Assembly: GCA_001599915.1 (NCBI GenBank)
Contig: BCIG01000023.1
Coordinates: 372,001 to 436,000, forward strand
From: Symbiotaphrina buchneri
Taxonomy: Eukaryota; Ascomycota; Symbiotaphrinales; Symbiotaphrinaceae
Length of the DNA stretch: 64,000 nucleotides
Direction of reading: 5' to 3'
Shown here: one piece after another, positions 11,696 through 22,224 of the stretch
Layout of the letters: every line of letters begins with the position of its first letter
Position numbering within the stretch: the first letter of the stretch is position 1
The notes under the pieces: model-generated
Seen by the model: the letters and a program-made list of their open reading frames with translations, nothing else
Database searches by the model: none
Told to the model about the DNA's origin: nothing
Translations under genes and position numbers: made by a program

Positions 11696-13027
11696 AGTGG
11701 CCAGCGGAACTCCCTAGACGGGAGTCCCTATCCTTGACTGCAACGCAGAATGCAGATAATCGAGACAGGCTTGCTCCAAACTATGACCTCTCTTCCCACA
11801 TCACAGTTAAGGAATGGGAGAGGCCGACTCTTACTTGATAACGCTTAAAGAGGAGTCCTTAACGATACCACTTGCGTGAACAGTAGCCCATTAGTCCGTC
11901 TGCTGCAAAGGGCCAAAAATAGAGACGCTAGACATCAAGCATGACGAGTTGTAACAAAAAGTGATTGAGCGTATCTCATTGGCATGCTAAGATGAGAGAT
12001 GGAGTCATGTGTGGGTTCCATTGACGATGCGGTGAACGAATGAGATCAGGAGTACAGAGACAGAAGGCCAAGAGGGCATAGATCAAAAGCAAGCAACTTC
12101 CAGTGCAAACCAAGGGTGGTGAAGGCACGCGAACACGCATCTCATTAACGACTTATAGGACATACCTCCTATCCCACCGCTGACAGGGTGGTATTTATGG
12201 GCGGTTATAGCTCAATTGTCGTGATATTGTGGTATTGTGATACTTTGATACTGTGGTATTCTGATCGTGATATGGTTATGATTGAGGCTGACTGTAGTCG
12301 CATTCTGTCCAGTGTCCACAGGTCCCTTCCCTTGTCAGGTACTCGGTAGTTGTCATTGGTCCTTGCCCTTTCCGACAGGGATAGTGGCATAACACGCTAG
12401 CACCCCCATCGGCTGGCTGACATCACCTCCGCCCTTGGGCCTCGACCTGGATCAGATAAAACCATAAAATCATCAAAAGACGTCCCGCGAAGCGCAGGCC
12501 TCGGCAGGTGTATCATCACGTCGTCTATTGCTTGATTGCTCAACAGCGCGGCTCATGGCCGATACCATGTAGTTTTAGGAATTCAATTCTCCTCCGACCG
12601 CCTATCTATATCCCTATACCACGCTGCAGGCGCCTCACCAGCCACTCCGACGTCTGTCCGGTTGTCCCCAGACCACCCTGTGAGGATAGGCTACATATGC
12701 AAAATGCTCACGCGCGCCGTGGACATACCAACACAATTGTTTCTAGCCATGCCGTCCGCTCCACACCCGACTTGTCAAGTCATCCATCGCCTTCGTCCAT
12801 TCCTGCCTTCCAGCATGTATCGAGTCTCTTCACACCGGCTCAATCTCACTCGGTCATAAGATCCTAACAATATCATGGAGTTCCGTCTTTAGTCACCCGT
12901 TGGCATCAGAAAAAAAGCGCACCTTCCATTGTCACCTAAGCCAAACGTAAGAGATCAAATGAAGCAGCGCACACGAACGCCGCCCAGCAATGGCCCCATG
13001 CAGTTGAAACGCTCACACTCGAGCTGT
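11696..13027. other. Intergenic region with TGTGGTATTGTGATA-like degenerate repeats
   Basis: About 1.3 kb upstream of the transporter and downstream of the PP2A gene. Around 12215-12285 a GTGATATT/TGGTATT word recurs imperfectly. Open frames between 12508 and 12867 overlap one another and resemble no protein; no gene supported. Confidence 0.45.
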
Positions 13028-14929
13028 CTACAATGCCGAAAAGACGAAAAGCTAGGGCGCAAGGTCAGCAAGGGTTCCATAAGAGGGATCACGGGAACGA
13101 GATATCTCGTCGGGAAGTGAGGCTCACGTTGTTGGTGGCCGCAATCGCAATACTGTCCTCGAAAGGATGCCAGCTCATATGTAGTATCTTCTTGTTGAAA
13201 TCAATCTGGTCCGCATCCGTCTCCTTCCTCATGCGGCTGCCTTGGCCAGTCCCAGCGGCTGGGCTACCGGCCCGTGAACCATTCTTCTTGTTCGCATTTG
13301 GACTGGTGGCTGAGTTGATCGGTGTAGGCACCCCTACTTTCTTGGCCTTGAAGGCCGACTTGTCCGCCTGTAGAACGATCTCCATCTCCTTGTCAGGGTC
13401 AGACGGATAAATCATGAAGTTATTGTTATAGCTTCCCGTCATGACATTCTTGCCATCTCCAGAGAATACAACTTCGAACTTGTCGAAAATGCTGTCGTTC
13501 TCGTATGTGTCGCACAACCTGGGCCGTAAGTGTTCGTGGATAGGAATGGTCTTGACGGGCTTGCTCTCATTCCTGACGTCCCAGATTTTGACTGTAAGAT
13601 AATCTCGCGATAGTATATAGCGGCCATCATGTGAAAATCGAACATCAGAGATAGAAGAAATGATTTCGGAGAAGAACGATCTAGAAGCAGGGTCCTCTTC
13701 TTGCTCAAATTCTACTTTTGATCAGCCGCTGGTCTATAGATGCTCGAGTCAGGACTCACGTTTGGCATGCTGGTCGCAAAGCGCACTTTCACGCATGTCT
13801 GCCAGTTTGATAGTGCCTTTCGAGCTTGCGTATATGAACTCGTTGCAATTATGCGGGTGAAACTCAGCCGCAGTTATTACCTCAGTCAGTTCCTCCATGT
13901 TTGCTGGCTTTATATCGACGATGTTGAAGCTTTGATCCTGAATGTTCAAGTTCCACAAGTTTATCCGCAAATCATCGCTACTTATGAATGTCTCCCCATC
14001 GCTGTTGACGGATATGCTGTTGATGTGATACGCATGCGCATTTGCATACGTCCGACGAGGCACTGCTGCCACAACCGTGTCGTGGTGTGTAAGTCTGGGC
14101 AACTTGAGAGCACTTGCGTTCGGGAAATGAACGTTCGGTCGAGGAGGGCCACCACCACCCCCTACGGCACCACCCGGAGTAAGGTCGTTTGATAGATTGT
14201 TCTCTGCAACCACTTTGAGCGATTTTTCGAAAACTTTCCATAGCTTAATGGTCTTGTCGTTCGTCGAGAGAAGGTAATGAGAAGCATTTTGTCGTCGGCA
14301 CCATTTGATCTTGTTGATCTTCTCTTCGATCTCTAATGACTTTAGGTAGTCAAATTCAGGCTCATGGGATTGGAATTCTGTGTGAAACTTGTATTCACAA
14401 GTTTTTTTCTGCGTTGTCGTGTGTTAGCGGGACGCCGACCAGGAAGCTTGGAGGAGATCAGAGGAAACAGCAGACACGGTCTTGGTAACATACCGTTTCA
14501 TTTCTCTCGAAAAGGACCACCCGTCCTCCTTTATCTCCAGTGGCAAGATAATTCCCAGTATGGTCAAATTCTACGGTTGATATTATATCGGCTTCAGATA
14601 GATTGCTGGTCAGCATAACGTTCAATCAACAGAACCATGGCGAAGCCGAAAAGGGTCGCAAAAGCAGATTTGCTCCCCTGGCTGATGGTCCGCAAGACAT
14701 TCTGACTGACCTTCCGTTATGTCCTCAACATCTCCTTTGTCCCCAAAACATCTGCAGATATGGGTCAGCTATCGTTAGGACCTTGCTGCGCCCCTACGCA
14801 AAGAATTCCAAGCCCAAAATAGCTTCCAAAGCTGCTCCGACATAACTCGCAAATCGCCAACGCCTTATGATGGGAAGAAACATACTGAGTGAACTTCCAT
14901 GTCGGAGAGTTCTGGTCTCCGTCCACCAT
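13028..14929 (-). CDS. cdc55: Protein phosphatase 2A regulatory B subunit (PR55/Cdc55)
   Basis: WD40 beta-propeller subunit that targets the PP2A catalytic/scaffold core to substrates in mitosis, septation and morphogenesis. The start exon at 14929 reads [15 protein letters not shown] and is followed by several introns. Family sequence is nearly continuous: [58 protein letters not shown], then [37 protein letters not shown] and [12 protein letters not shown] low-complexity insert ([18 protein letters not shown]) precedes the last blade, as in other filamentous fungi. The end depends on an intron at 13052-13127 (GTGAGC donor, GCTGAC branch, CCCTAG acceptor) and a 24-nt last exon coding LFVFSAL, stop at 13028-13030. 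Without that splice the frame would run into an unrelated tail. Confidence 0.94.
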
Positions 14930-16407
14930 CTTTCCAGGCTACCCAGGCGGCTTCCAGAGATCCAGAACGTGCGGGCAAAGAAAAAGACAATGCTGACGAC
15001 AAGCGGAATCGGAGGACGGCAGGACAGGTAATCAATGTCGTTGATTTCCGGAAGCGTGACAAAGACGATTCACGACGGTCGCACGAAGCTGTGCAGCGAG
15101 GTGGATATGGATGGAATAGCGTGTAGCAAGCCGCGGAGCTGAGCTAAAAGAAGCGAGCGGTGTTCTTGTTAGTACGACAGCAGCTAAGGTAAAGTATGAT
15201 GCGCATAAAGAATGGGAGGACGAGTGAAGGTAAGAGGGCAAGGCCAGCCAGTCACCACCGTGGTCATCTCACCTGTCTCTTGCGCATGTGCCGGTAGCTG
15301 GCAACCGTGACGGTTTGTGGAGGAGTGAGTGATGGGTTGATGGACTGATCGATTGATTGATCGATTAACCGCGACCGATCGTGGCTTGTATGTGATGAGG
15401 GAGGGAAGGGTGAAGCAAGTAATGTACCTACCTTAAGGTAAGATGAAGTGGTTCTAGGTACCAGCAACGAGTACCTTACTCTCTCTTACTCTTACCGTAA
15501 GCAGTACACTGTTGCTTCGTACCTTACCCGACGATATTCTTGAAGCAGCCCGGGATGACGAGGGAGCAGCGAAGAAGAGGCTGCGCTTAAAGTTGTTAAT
15601 CGACCAGCCGGCGCGGGAGATCCTGGTTGGCGATTCTCATCGAGGTAAAAGGGTACCTCACTTCAGGGTACGATACGTCCTGCAAGAGGTTGAGCGTATG
15701 CCTAGGCTAGCAGCTGGGTTAAGAAGATCTTGTACCGATACCGACAATTCGGTACCTCCTTAGAAGGCCAATTCGTAAATGCAAGACGCAATTACCCAGG
15801 TACCTACCTGGTTTAGGTACCCGCCTCCCTCCATGAAGTACCTTACCTTACTTTGCCTCGCCATGGACTGAAATCAGGCTTCTATGGTATCCAGGTAGGT
15901 CCCTTAAGTACATGGCCTTGCCAGGTACCTCAATGTTCATCTTTCAATGGATTATGGTGTCTTTACATCACGTTGTCAGTACTCTGTACAGCTGTTTTTG
16001 TCAAGCTGCGGGCCTTTGCGGGGTGATTCTTATCTGAGCCTCTTGTTTAAGCCGCTACAGCTCTTTTTAGCTAGCGGTGCAAGCGATAACGCCCGGTGCC
16101 GTTGTCCCTTCGGCTTCCACTCCGGCCCACGACGTTAAGGTCGAACGCTTCCTCCTGTCCGCCCAAGCTTTGCGCTATAAACCTTACCGTCGGCTTCTTC
16201 GAGATAAAACAAATTTTACAATGTATGGACTGTCCGGAGTCAGCAAACTGCCTCGCAGACAATGCTACAGCAATCGACAGAGACCTTCATCCAACAGCCG
16301 CAGTGTAACAACTCCACGGTGCAGAATCTCGTGATTATCTTCCTGGCGACATCCCCGTCGTTGTTCCCTCCCCACCTAGCTTGATTTCGCCCAATCCAGA
16401 GGCACGC
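14930..16407. promoter_or_regulatory. Divergent intergenic region with clustered GGTACC / ACCTTA words
   Basis: About 1.5 kb between PP2A-B (-) and the unknown protein (+). A GATCGATT-rich stretch lies near 15345-15385. From 15420 to 15930 the DNA is dense in GGTACC, TACCTTA and CTTAAGG words. Short open frames here carry no recognisable protein. Confidence 0.55.
15457..15929. repeat. Cluster of six GGTACC palindromes with ACCTTA/TAAGGT neighbours
   Basis: Exact GGTACC occurs at 15457, 15652, 15751, 15799, 15816 and 15924. Flanking words include TACCTACC, GTACCTTAC and CCTTAAGGTAAG. Chance would give about one GGTACC per 4 kb at balanced composition. The words are dispersed rather than in a regular tandem array. 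Function unknown. Confidence 0.8.
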
Positions 16408-17334
16408 ATGGTTGAAGATACAAAAGGCAAAGGAAAGGCTGGAGAGAGCGGCAAGGAAGATCGCAATGCACAAGGACGGAGAGAGCCAGGTGGCTCCAGC
16501 CTAGCCAGCCGCATAGCTGCTTCGGCGACAGGGCTTGCGCATGATATGGTTGGATCTTCAAAAGCTGGAACGTTCCATACGACTTCGACTCTTGGAGCGC
16601 TCAGCGATGGCAAAGCTGGGGCAACCACCCGGCCGTCGGATGGTGCTATATCGTCCCGGTGGGCGGAGACGTCGGGCGGTCCTCGCCGTGTGGATTCTGT
16701 CAATGGACAACTTGCCCCTTCAGAGTCAATCCGCACCGCTACCGCACAAGATGGAGAGGGCGAGATCACTTCTTTCTTATCTGGCGATCTAGCCCTCCGC
16801 GATGAAAGCATATCAGGCGGACTGGATCACCACCGTCCGCTCCCAGACCCATCAGACCTTTTGCTTCCATCGGACGGCCAAGCAGTCATTGAGCTCCTTT
16901 CTGACCCAGCAGCTTCATTCGAGGATGGTCCTAGCACCATCACAACTCTGGACCCTGAGCCTGACGCCTCAAGCCTCTTTGGTTCCGCGGAGGCAGTCCA
17001 GCGCCCGCCAGACCTCCCCCCACCGCCAGTCCATCGCGGGCCAGAGCCTGCGAATCCGCTCAATCTAAACCCATATCAGTCTTCTGACCCGGAGTTCACT
17101 CAACGGATCTCTAGCCCATCGGCCGAAGCATCCTCCCATCCTCCTACTGGCACGGATTGGGATAGGCTCTTGACCCGGTATGTAGACGAGGTGTGGGGTC
17201 CAGATGCGGATGCGACCAGGGCAGATGAGACGAAGAAGGAGATTGAGGACCATCTGAAACAGGAAACACCTCCCGATAGGGTGCTCGCCCGGCTTCGGAT
17301 GGTCTGGGGCCACATTGACCCCAAGCCGACTTGA
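16408..17334 (+). CDS. Conserved-looking hypothetical protein, acidic and disordered, short C-terminal helical motif
   Basis: Single exon. I prefer the start MVEDTKGKGK at 16408; an in-frame ATG at 16381 would add nine residues. The protein (308 residues) is Ser/Pro/Asp-rich and mostly disordered. Only the last 60 residues look structured, with charged helices around DWDRLLTRYVDEVWG and RVLARLRMVWGHIDP. No membrane segment, signal peptide or catalytic motif is visible. The neighbour, ending at 17601, is glutaredoxin (convergent). I do not recognise the family and assign no function. That it is a real gene rests on the long open frame and protein-like composition. Confidence 0.7.
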   Translation: MVEDTKGKGKAGESGKEDRNAQGRREPGGSSLASRIAASATGLAHDMVGSSKAGTFHTTSTLGALSDGKAGATTRPSDGAISSRWAETSGGPRRVDSVNGQLAPSESIRTATAQDGEGEITSFLSGDLALRDESISGGLDHHRPLPDPSDLLLPSDGQAVIELLSDPAASFEDGPSTITTLDPEPDASSLFGSAEAVQRPPDLPPPPVHRGPEPANPLNLNPYQSSDPEFTQRISSPSAEASSHPPTGTDWDRLLTRYVDEVWGPDADATRADETKKEIEDHLKQETPPDRVLARLRMVWGHIDPKPT

Positions 17335-17600
17335 GGCATTATCTTCGCAGTTTGAGCGTTGGCGCATTGACCAGAGTTTGCAAGACACTGCTTTACGGGC
17401 CGCATCAGCCCTGTTTTGACACAAGAGCGTCCGATTAGAATGGGGGTCTCCGAGACCATGCTCTGCATTTACAGAACTCTAAGTAGCATTTGCACCTTTT
17501 CATAGAATAAGGACTACGTATAATGATTCGCCAGCCATAGCCAAAATGGAAATATTCACAATTCAGACAACGCCGTAGAGCTCGCGTCCACCCCACTCGA

Positions 17601-18620
17601 TCATGCAGAGGCAGTAGCTGGCTGCCGCTGGGCGTCTGCTCCGGCAGGGCCTCCGTTGGTCTTTGGAGTGGCAGCGTAGTCACTAAGGAAATCCGGGTCC
17701 TTCTGAATTTCCTCCTTAACCTGTGCGACAGAATGGCTTGTTAGCGCCTCATCCCAATCTTGCAAGCCTTTATAAGCATTGAGCGTGGGAAGACTTACGA
17801 TATCCAAACCACCAACGAGCTCTCCATCAATCCATAGCTGCGGGAACGTAGGCCAATCGGCGAATTCCTTCAACCCCTGTCGAACCTCCTCGTCCGCCAA
17901 GATATTGAAGAAACCATACCGCACGCCTCTCTCCCGTAGCAAACTCACGAGCTGCCGACTGAAACCACACTGAGGCGCAGAAGGGGTCCCCTTCATGAAC
18001 AGCATCACCGGAGCTGCCTTGACCAATTCCGCCAGGCGAGCGAAAAGCTCATCTTTTGACTGTTGCCCATTCCCGCTGTATTCAGGCGCAGTTTGTGGGT
18101 CTTTGTCGGTGGGCGCGTACGCGGAGAGGTCACGCTTCCCAGCCGAAGCATCGGTGCCTTGCGCACCCTGGCCTGGCTGAGCATCTTGCGGGGCGGGCTC
18201 AGGTTGGGCCTGTGGTGTTACTTTCTGAGCTGGCGGTATAGACATGGAAGAGGCGAAGCCTGAGCCGCCCTGGGACTTGGGTGCCAGGCGTTCGACTGCG
18301 TCCCGCACCTTGGAGGCGTCGCTGCCGGAGATGGTCTGCAAAACGTTTGTGCCGCGCTGCAGTACAATATACGGGACGGCGGAGACATCGTATTCTTCCG
18401 AAACATCAGGAAGCTCTTCCGCGTTTATGCTGAGGAAGCTGATGGTTGGGGGATTGGTGACCGGGTAGGATTGTGCCAGAGTCTTGAGGACCGTCGACAT
18501 TTGCGCGCAGGGAGCAGCCCATGGCGTATGGAAATAGATCACCCGCAGGGTATTTGATGGGAGGCTGGAAGTAGCGTCCTGGAAGTCTGCTTGGGTCTGT
18601 ATTTCTGTAACAGTCGACAT
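17601..18620 (-). CDS. grx4: Monothiol glutaredoxin Grx3/Grx4 (thioredoxin-like + CGFS glutaredoxin)
   Basis: Cytosolic/nuclear glutaredoxin that binds a [2Fe-2S] cluster and delivers iron information to regulators of iron metabolism. The start at 18620 (MSTVTEIQTQADF) leads to a thioredoxin-like domain with the WAAPC motif, where the second Cys is lost as in the family. An Ala/Gln/Pro linker follows, then a monothiol Grx domain with KGTPSAPQCGFSRQL (CGFS at about 17958-17969) and WPTFPQLWIDGELVGG. An intron at 17721-17798 (GTAAGT donor, GCTAAC branch, CACAG acceptor) joins GGLDI to VKEEIQKDP; predicted 313 residues. Upstream in-frame codons reach 18785, but family members start at the chosen Met. 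An Ala/Thr-rich tail follows the domain. Confidence 0.94.
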   Translation of the reverse strand: MSTVTEIQTQADFQDATSSLPSNTLRVIYFHTPWAAPCAQMSTVLKTLAQSYPVTNPPTISFLSINAEELPDVSEEYDVSAVPYIVLQRGTNVLQTISGSDASKVRDAVERLAPKSQGGSGFASSMSIPPAQKVTPQAQPEPAPQDAQPGQGAQGTDASAGKRDLSAYAPTDKDPQTAPEYSGNGQQSKDELFARLAELVKAAPVMLFMKGTPSAPQCGFSRQLVSLLRERGVRYGFFNILADEEVRQGLKEFADWPTFPQLWIDGELVGGLDIVSLPTLNAYKGLQDWDEALTSHSVAQVKEEIQKDPDFLSDYAATPKTNGGPAGADAQRQPATASA

Positions 18621-19177
18621 GATTGCGGGCATTCGCACAAGAGCGCTGAATGACTCGATTGACTTCCTCGGGCTGTTCAAGAGGGGTGTGGCGGGGGTGG
18701 CTTCCAATGCGTAGTCGTACAACGTTAGTCCACCTGAAAGGTTCGTCGAAGGTGAACCAAAGGGTCGAATATAGGATCGTAGCAAATGAAAAGTTCTTCA
18801 CAGCTTATTCGGATCAGATGTGGCGGTGAAGTTCGGGAGGTTACAGGCAGATAATAAAGATAAATGATTATGCCGGCCCGGGGAGATAGTTTAGAAATCC
18901 AGCGATGGCGTCAAGCGAGGCTCGGAGCTCTCCACCGTACCTGGCCTGGCCTGGCCATCCTGCAATTCTGGTTGGCCAGGCGGAAAAGAGTCAAAAGTCT
19001 AGGACCTCCAGCAAATAAACAACCAGACAGCGACCGCTCACTGGATTTGCCCTCTACAACCACAGTTCTGCTCCTGTGCGGTCAGAACTCAAAGGTGTAC
19101 TGGCCGATGCATCTGAGTTCCTGCTGTTATCCCTAAGCCGATGAAGGGAGTAGCACATTCCCTGGAGGTCGCGCGGC
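18621..19177. promoter_or_regulatory. Divergent promoter grx4 / rad17
   Basis: 557 bp between the two starts. It holds short CTGGC-rich repeats (about 18940-18985) and AGATAA-type GATA words near 18848-18862, which might matter because iron-linked genes in fungi are often GATA-controlled. The GATA link is a guess. Confidence 0.4.
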
Positions 19178-21835
19178 ATGGTCCAGCCGCCGGCAAAACG
19201 GCAAAAACGGCGCGCTGTCTTGTCGTCCGATGATGAAGATGAAGACGCTGCAGCCGGGGTTCAGGTCGGGAGCACTACATCGGCTCAAGAGGCCCCAAAC
19301 GAGGGTTCACGACTGAGCGATTTGCAGCTCCACAAGAAGCTCCCTTCGAGGTCACGGGCACGGGCAGCTCCGCGAACCAATCCTACACCATCCTCGACAG
19401 CAAGCTCCACAGCCAGTCCTTCTCCAAAGCGATCAAATAAGAGGAAGGCCATTGACAAGAAATCCGCGGCACCGAGGAACCTCTATTCGTTCTTCAATGC
19501 AACCACGCAATTGCAACGGTCGGCCCCTGTCGATGAGGTTCCAACCCCAGAGGAAGAGACGGAGGATCTGATAAATGATGACAACATCGACTTCAAGATT
19601 CCCAATGGAAGCGAAGTTCCGGAAAGGAAGGCGGCAGACGTCAATGTCGCAAAGACGAGGAAGCGCCCTGGGTTTGTGTTCTCCCAGGCAGACAAGAGTG
19701 CCCAGACACAAGATGGGTCCTCTTCGACGAGTCAAAGATTTGTCAAGCCTAGCGGTGGGACGAACCCATCGGTGACAAAAGATACTCGACCTTGGGCAGA
19801 GAAATATGGTCCAGCAAATTTGGAGGAGCTGGCAGTGCACAAAAAGAAGGTAGCTGATGTGCGGGCTTGGTTGGAAGATGTGTTACAGCGAAACAGTCCA
19901 AAAAGACTACTTGTACTCAAAGGCCCTTCGGGAAGTGGTAAAACGACCACTATATCGCTACTTGCAAAGTACTTGGACATCAGAGTCACGGAATGGAGAA
20001 GTCCCGCGGGGTCTGAATTCTTGACTCATGGATATCAGCCTATATCAGCTCAGTTCGAGGAATTCCTGAACCGCGGAGGGAAATTCGGTGGACTGGACTT
20101 GGCTCCGAGTGGCAATCAAACTTCGAAGCCGGTAGACCCGCACTCTCATGGGGACGTTGGCGGGTCTTCCCAAGTCATGCTGATAGAAGAATTCCCGACG
20201 AACTTTACTCGCTCTTCCACTCAACTGACATCATTTCGCGATTCAATCGCCCACTATCTAGCTTCAGCGACGCCGTCCCTTGGGAGCTTGTTCGAAAGCG
20301 GTCCACATCTCCAGCCAGTCATTCCTGTAATTATAATTGTCTCGGAAACCCTTCTTACCAGCTCCGATTCCTCGATCGATAGTTTCACGGCCCATCGACT
20401 GCTAGGACGGGACATTCTCAATCACAGGGGCGTCACAACAATTGACCTCAACCCGATAGCCCCGACATTCCTCTCGAAAGCCCTCGAATTAGTGCTTCAG
20501 AAAGAATCGCGGAAAACAGGACGGAAGAAGACACCCGGACCTATGGTACTTAAGAAACTAGGGGAAGTCGGTGATGTACGCAGCGCAGTCAGTGCGCTCG
20601 AATTCCTGTGCGTAAGGGGTGACGCTGATGCGGACTGGGGAAGCCGCATATCTTTCGGGAAACCAAAAAGGTCTACCGAAGAGAGCATCGGCTTGACAGC
20701 CATGGAAGAAGAGTCACTCAGACTCGTGTCGCAACGGGAATCTACTCTAGGAATTTTCCACGCAGTCGGGAAGGTTGTATACAACAAACGCGATGATTCG
20801 TCGTTCGAACCTGTACCGCAGCCACCGAACCATCTGCCACATCACTTTCGCCCCAAGCCTCCACCTATTGCCCCTGAGGAGCTTCTCGCAGAGACAGGCA
20901 CTGAGATTCAGACCTTCTTAGCAGCTCTACACGAGAATTATATCCTGTCCTGCGGGAGCTCTTCCACGGAAGATTCATTAGATGCCGTCAATGGATGTAT
21001 AGATGGACTTTCAGACAGTGATATCCTCTGTCCAGACTCGCGGAATCGACTGCGTTCTGATGGTAGTGCTAGCTCCTCAGGCATCCATGTTGTACAGAGC
21101 ACTGCGGGCGATGCTCTTCGGCAGGACGAAATGAGTTTTCACGTTGCTGTTCAAAGTATCTTATTTTCGCTCCCTAACCCGGTCAAAAGGATAGTTCCTC
21201 GCAGCTCCCATGGCCCAACTCAATATTCGCGTCAGGCCGACGCGCACAAAATGTTCTACCCAGCGTCACTGCGCCTGTGGAGGCAAGCCGAGGAAGTGGA
21301 CCAAATGGTCGATTCCTGGATCCACAGATTTAGAAACGGGGGCCCGCGGCGCAGTATGAGTACAATGGCAGACGCGAGCGGTACTTCTGAAAGAGCACCC
21401 ACTGGTGTAGCATCCTGGCGTACTACACCTGCTCGTGCATATGCTTCCGGACCCTCGGACGCACAAATGCAGGACAGTGAACCAGCGATATTGCTTGCCT
21501 CTGGTGCATCGGCGCGTGCGGATATGATCACGGAGCACCTACCCTACTTAGCACACATTTACCGCCAGGACCGTACGGCTGATAACTCGGCTTTGCGGGA
21601 GCTAGAGCGTATCACTACCTTCCACGGGTTTGCAGGATCTTCGAGCGATGAGATACCCGACGAAGAAGATGAAGTGACGCCGCTCATAAGCACAGCATCG
21701 AAGCCTATTGAGTCGGGCTCCATTTCGAGGCAAAGAGGCGTGACTGCGCTTAAGAAGCATCCGGACGCTGGATTTGCCGATGGCGGATTTGGAGTCGAAA
21801 AGTTGATGCTCTCGGATGACGAGATTGAGGACTGA
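19178..21835 (+). CDS. rad17: Checkpoint clamp loader Rad17 (Rad24 in budding yeast)
   Basis: AAA+ subunit of the alternative RFC that loads the 9-1-1 clamp at DNA damage and so starts the ATR/Mec1 checkpoint. One uninterrupted 885-residue frame. The N-terminus holds a basic nuclear-localisation-like stretch (KRQKRR) and an acidic Ser patch, then the conserved WAEKYGP box just before the AAA+ core. Walker A is GPSGSGKTT (residues 249-257); the acidic Walker B-like segment is VMLIEEFPTNF near 20176. Family words such as ITEWRSP/VTEWRSPAG and LTSFRDSIAHYL support Rad17 rather than the Rfc1-5 subunits. The C-terminal third is disordered and acidic. Length is within the usual 650-900 range. Confidence 0.93.
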   Translation: MVQPPAKRQKRRAVLSSDDEDEDAAAGVQVGSTTSAQEAPNEGSRLSDLQLHKKLPSRSRARAAPRTNPTPSSTASSTASPSPKRSNKRKAIDKKSAAPRNLYSFFNATTQLQRSAPVDEVPTPEEETEDLINDDNIDFKIPNGSEVPERKAADVNVAKTRKRPGFVFSQADKSAQTQDGSSSTSQRFVKPSGGTNPSVTKDTRPWAEKYGPANLEELAVHKKKVADVRAWLEDVLQRNSPKRLLVLKGPSGSGKTTTISLLAKYLDIRVTEWRSPAGSEFLTHGYQPISAQFEEFLNRGGKFGGLDLAPSGNQTSKPVDPHSHGDVGGSSQVMLIEEFPTNFTRSSTQLTSFRDSIAHYLASATPSLGSLFESGPHLQPVIPVIIIVSETLLTSSDSSIDSFTAHRLLGRDILNHRGVTTIDLNPIAPTFLSKALELVLQKESRKTGRKKTPGPMVLKKLGEVGDVRSAVSALEFLCVRGDADADWGSRISFGKPKRSTEESIGLTAMEEESLRLVSQRESTLGIFHAVGKVVYNKRDDSSFEPVPQPPNHLPHHFRPKPPPIAPEELLAETGTEIQTFLAALHENYILSCGSSSTEDSLDAVNGCIDGLSDSDILCPDSRNRLRSDGSASSSGIHVVQSTAGDALRQDEMSFHVAVQSILFSLPNPVKRIVPRSSHGPTQYSRQADAHKMFYPASLRLWRQAEEVDQMVDSWIHRFRNGGPRRSMSTMADASGTSERAPTGVASWRTTPARAYASGPSDAQMQDSEPAILLASGASARADMITEHLPYLAHIYRQDRTADNSALRELERITTFHGFAGSSSDEIPDEEDEVTPLISTASKPIESGSISRQRGVTALKKHPDAGFADGGFGVEKLMLSDDEIED

Positions 21836-22224
21836 GCTAGGCCTGGTTACATGCTGATCATATTTCGCTCAGTTGAACGATGATAATTACATATGAGAAT
21901 GGCGTTCACGGTCTGGTTGTGACCTGGAGAACTGTCTGGCTTATTGCCTTGGACACAGGGGTGTTAAGGCTATGAACAACGTACGGACATGGATATTAAA
22001 GGGTTGCACTGAATGATTTAACAGTTACACATGGGTTTGGGAGAGTACCATGAAACAGATGAGCAGCGAATTGTTGCGGTCGTATTCACATTAGGTACCA
22101 TTGGTCGCCATACGCCAGGCAGAAGATAGTGTAAACAGACATGATATCAGACCACCATGCAAGAGCCCCTAATTCCAAATTCATTCACCTCGAGAATCTA
22201 CTCCACTCCTCTCCATCCCGATAT
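21836..22224. other. Intergenic, converging 3' ends
   Basis: 389 bp between the 3' ends of rad17 and the PEBP gene; nothing recognised. Confidence 0.5.

Noticed and set aside
12508-12867. Overlapping plus-strand open frames
   Set aside because: Neither resembles a protein; no splice or start context.
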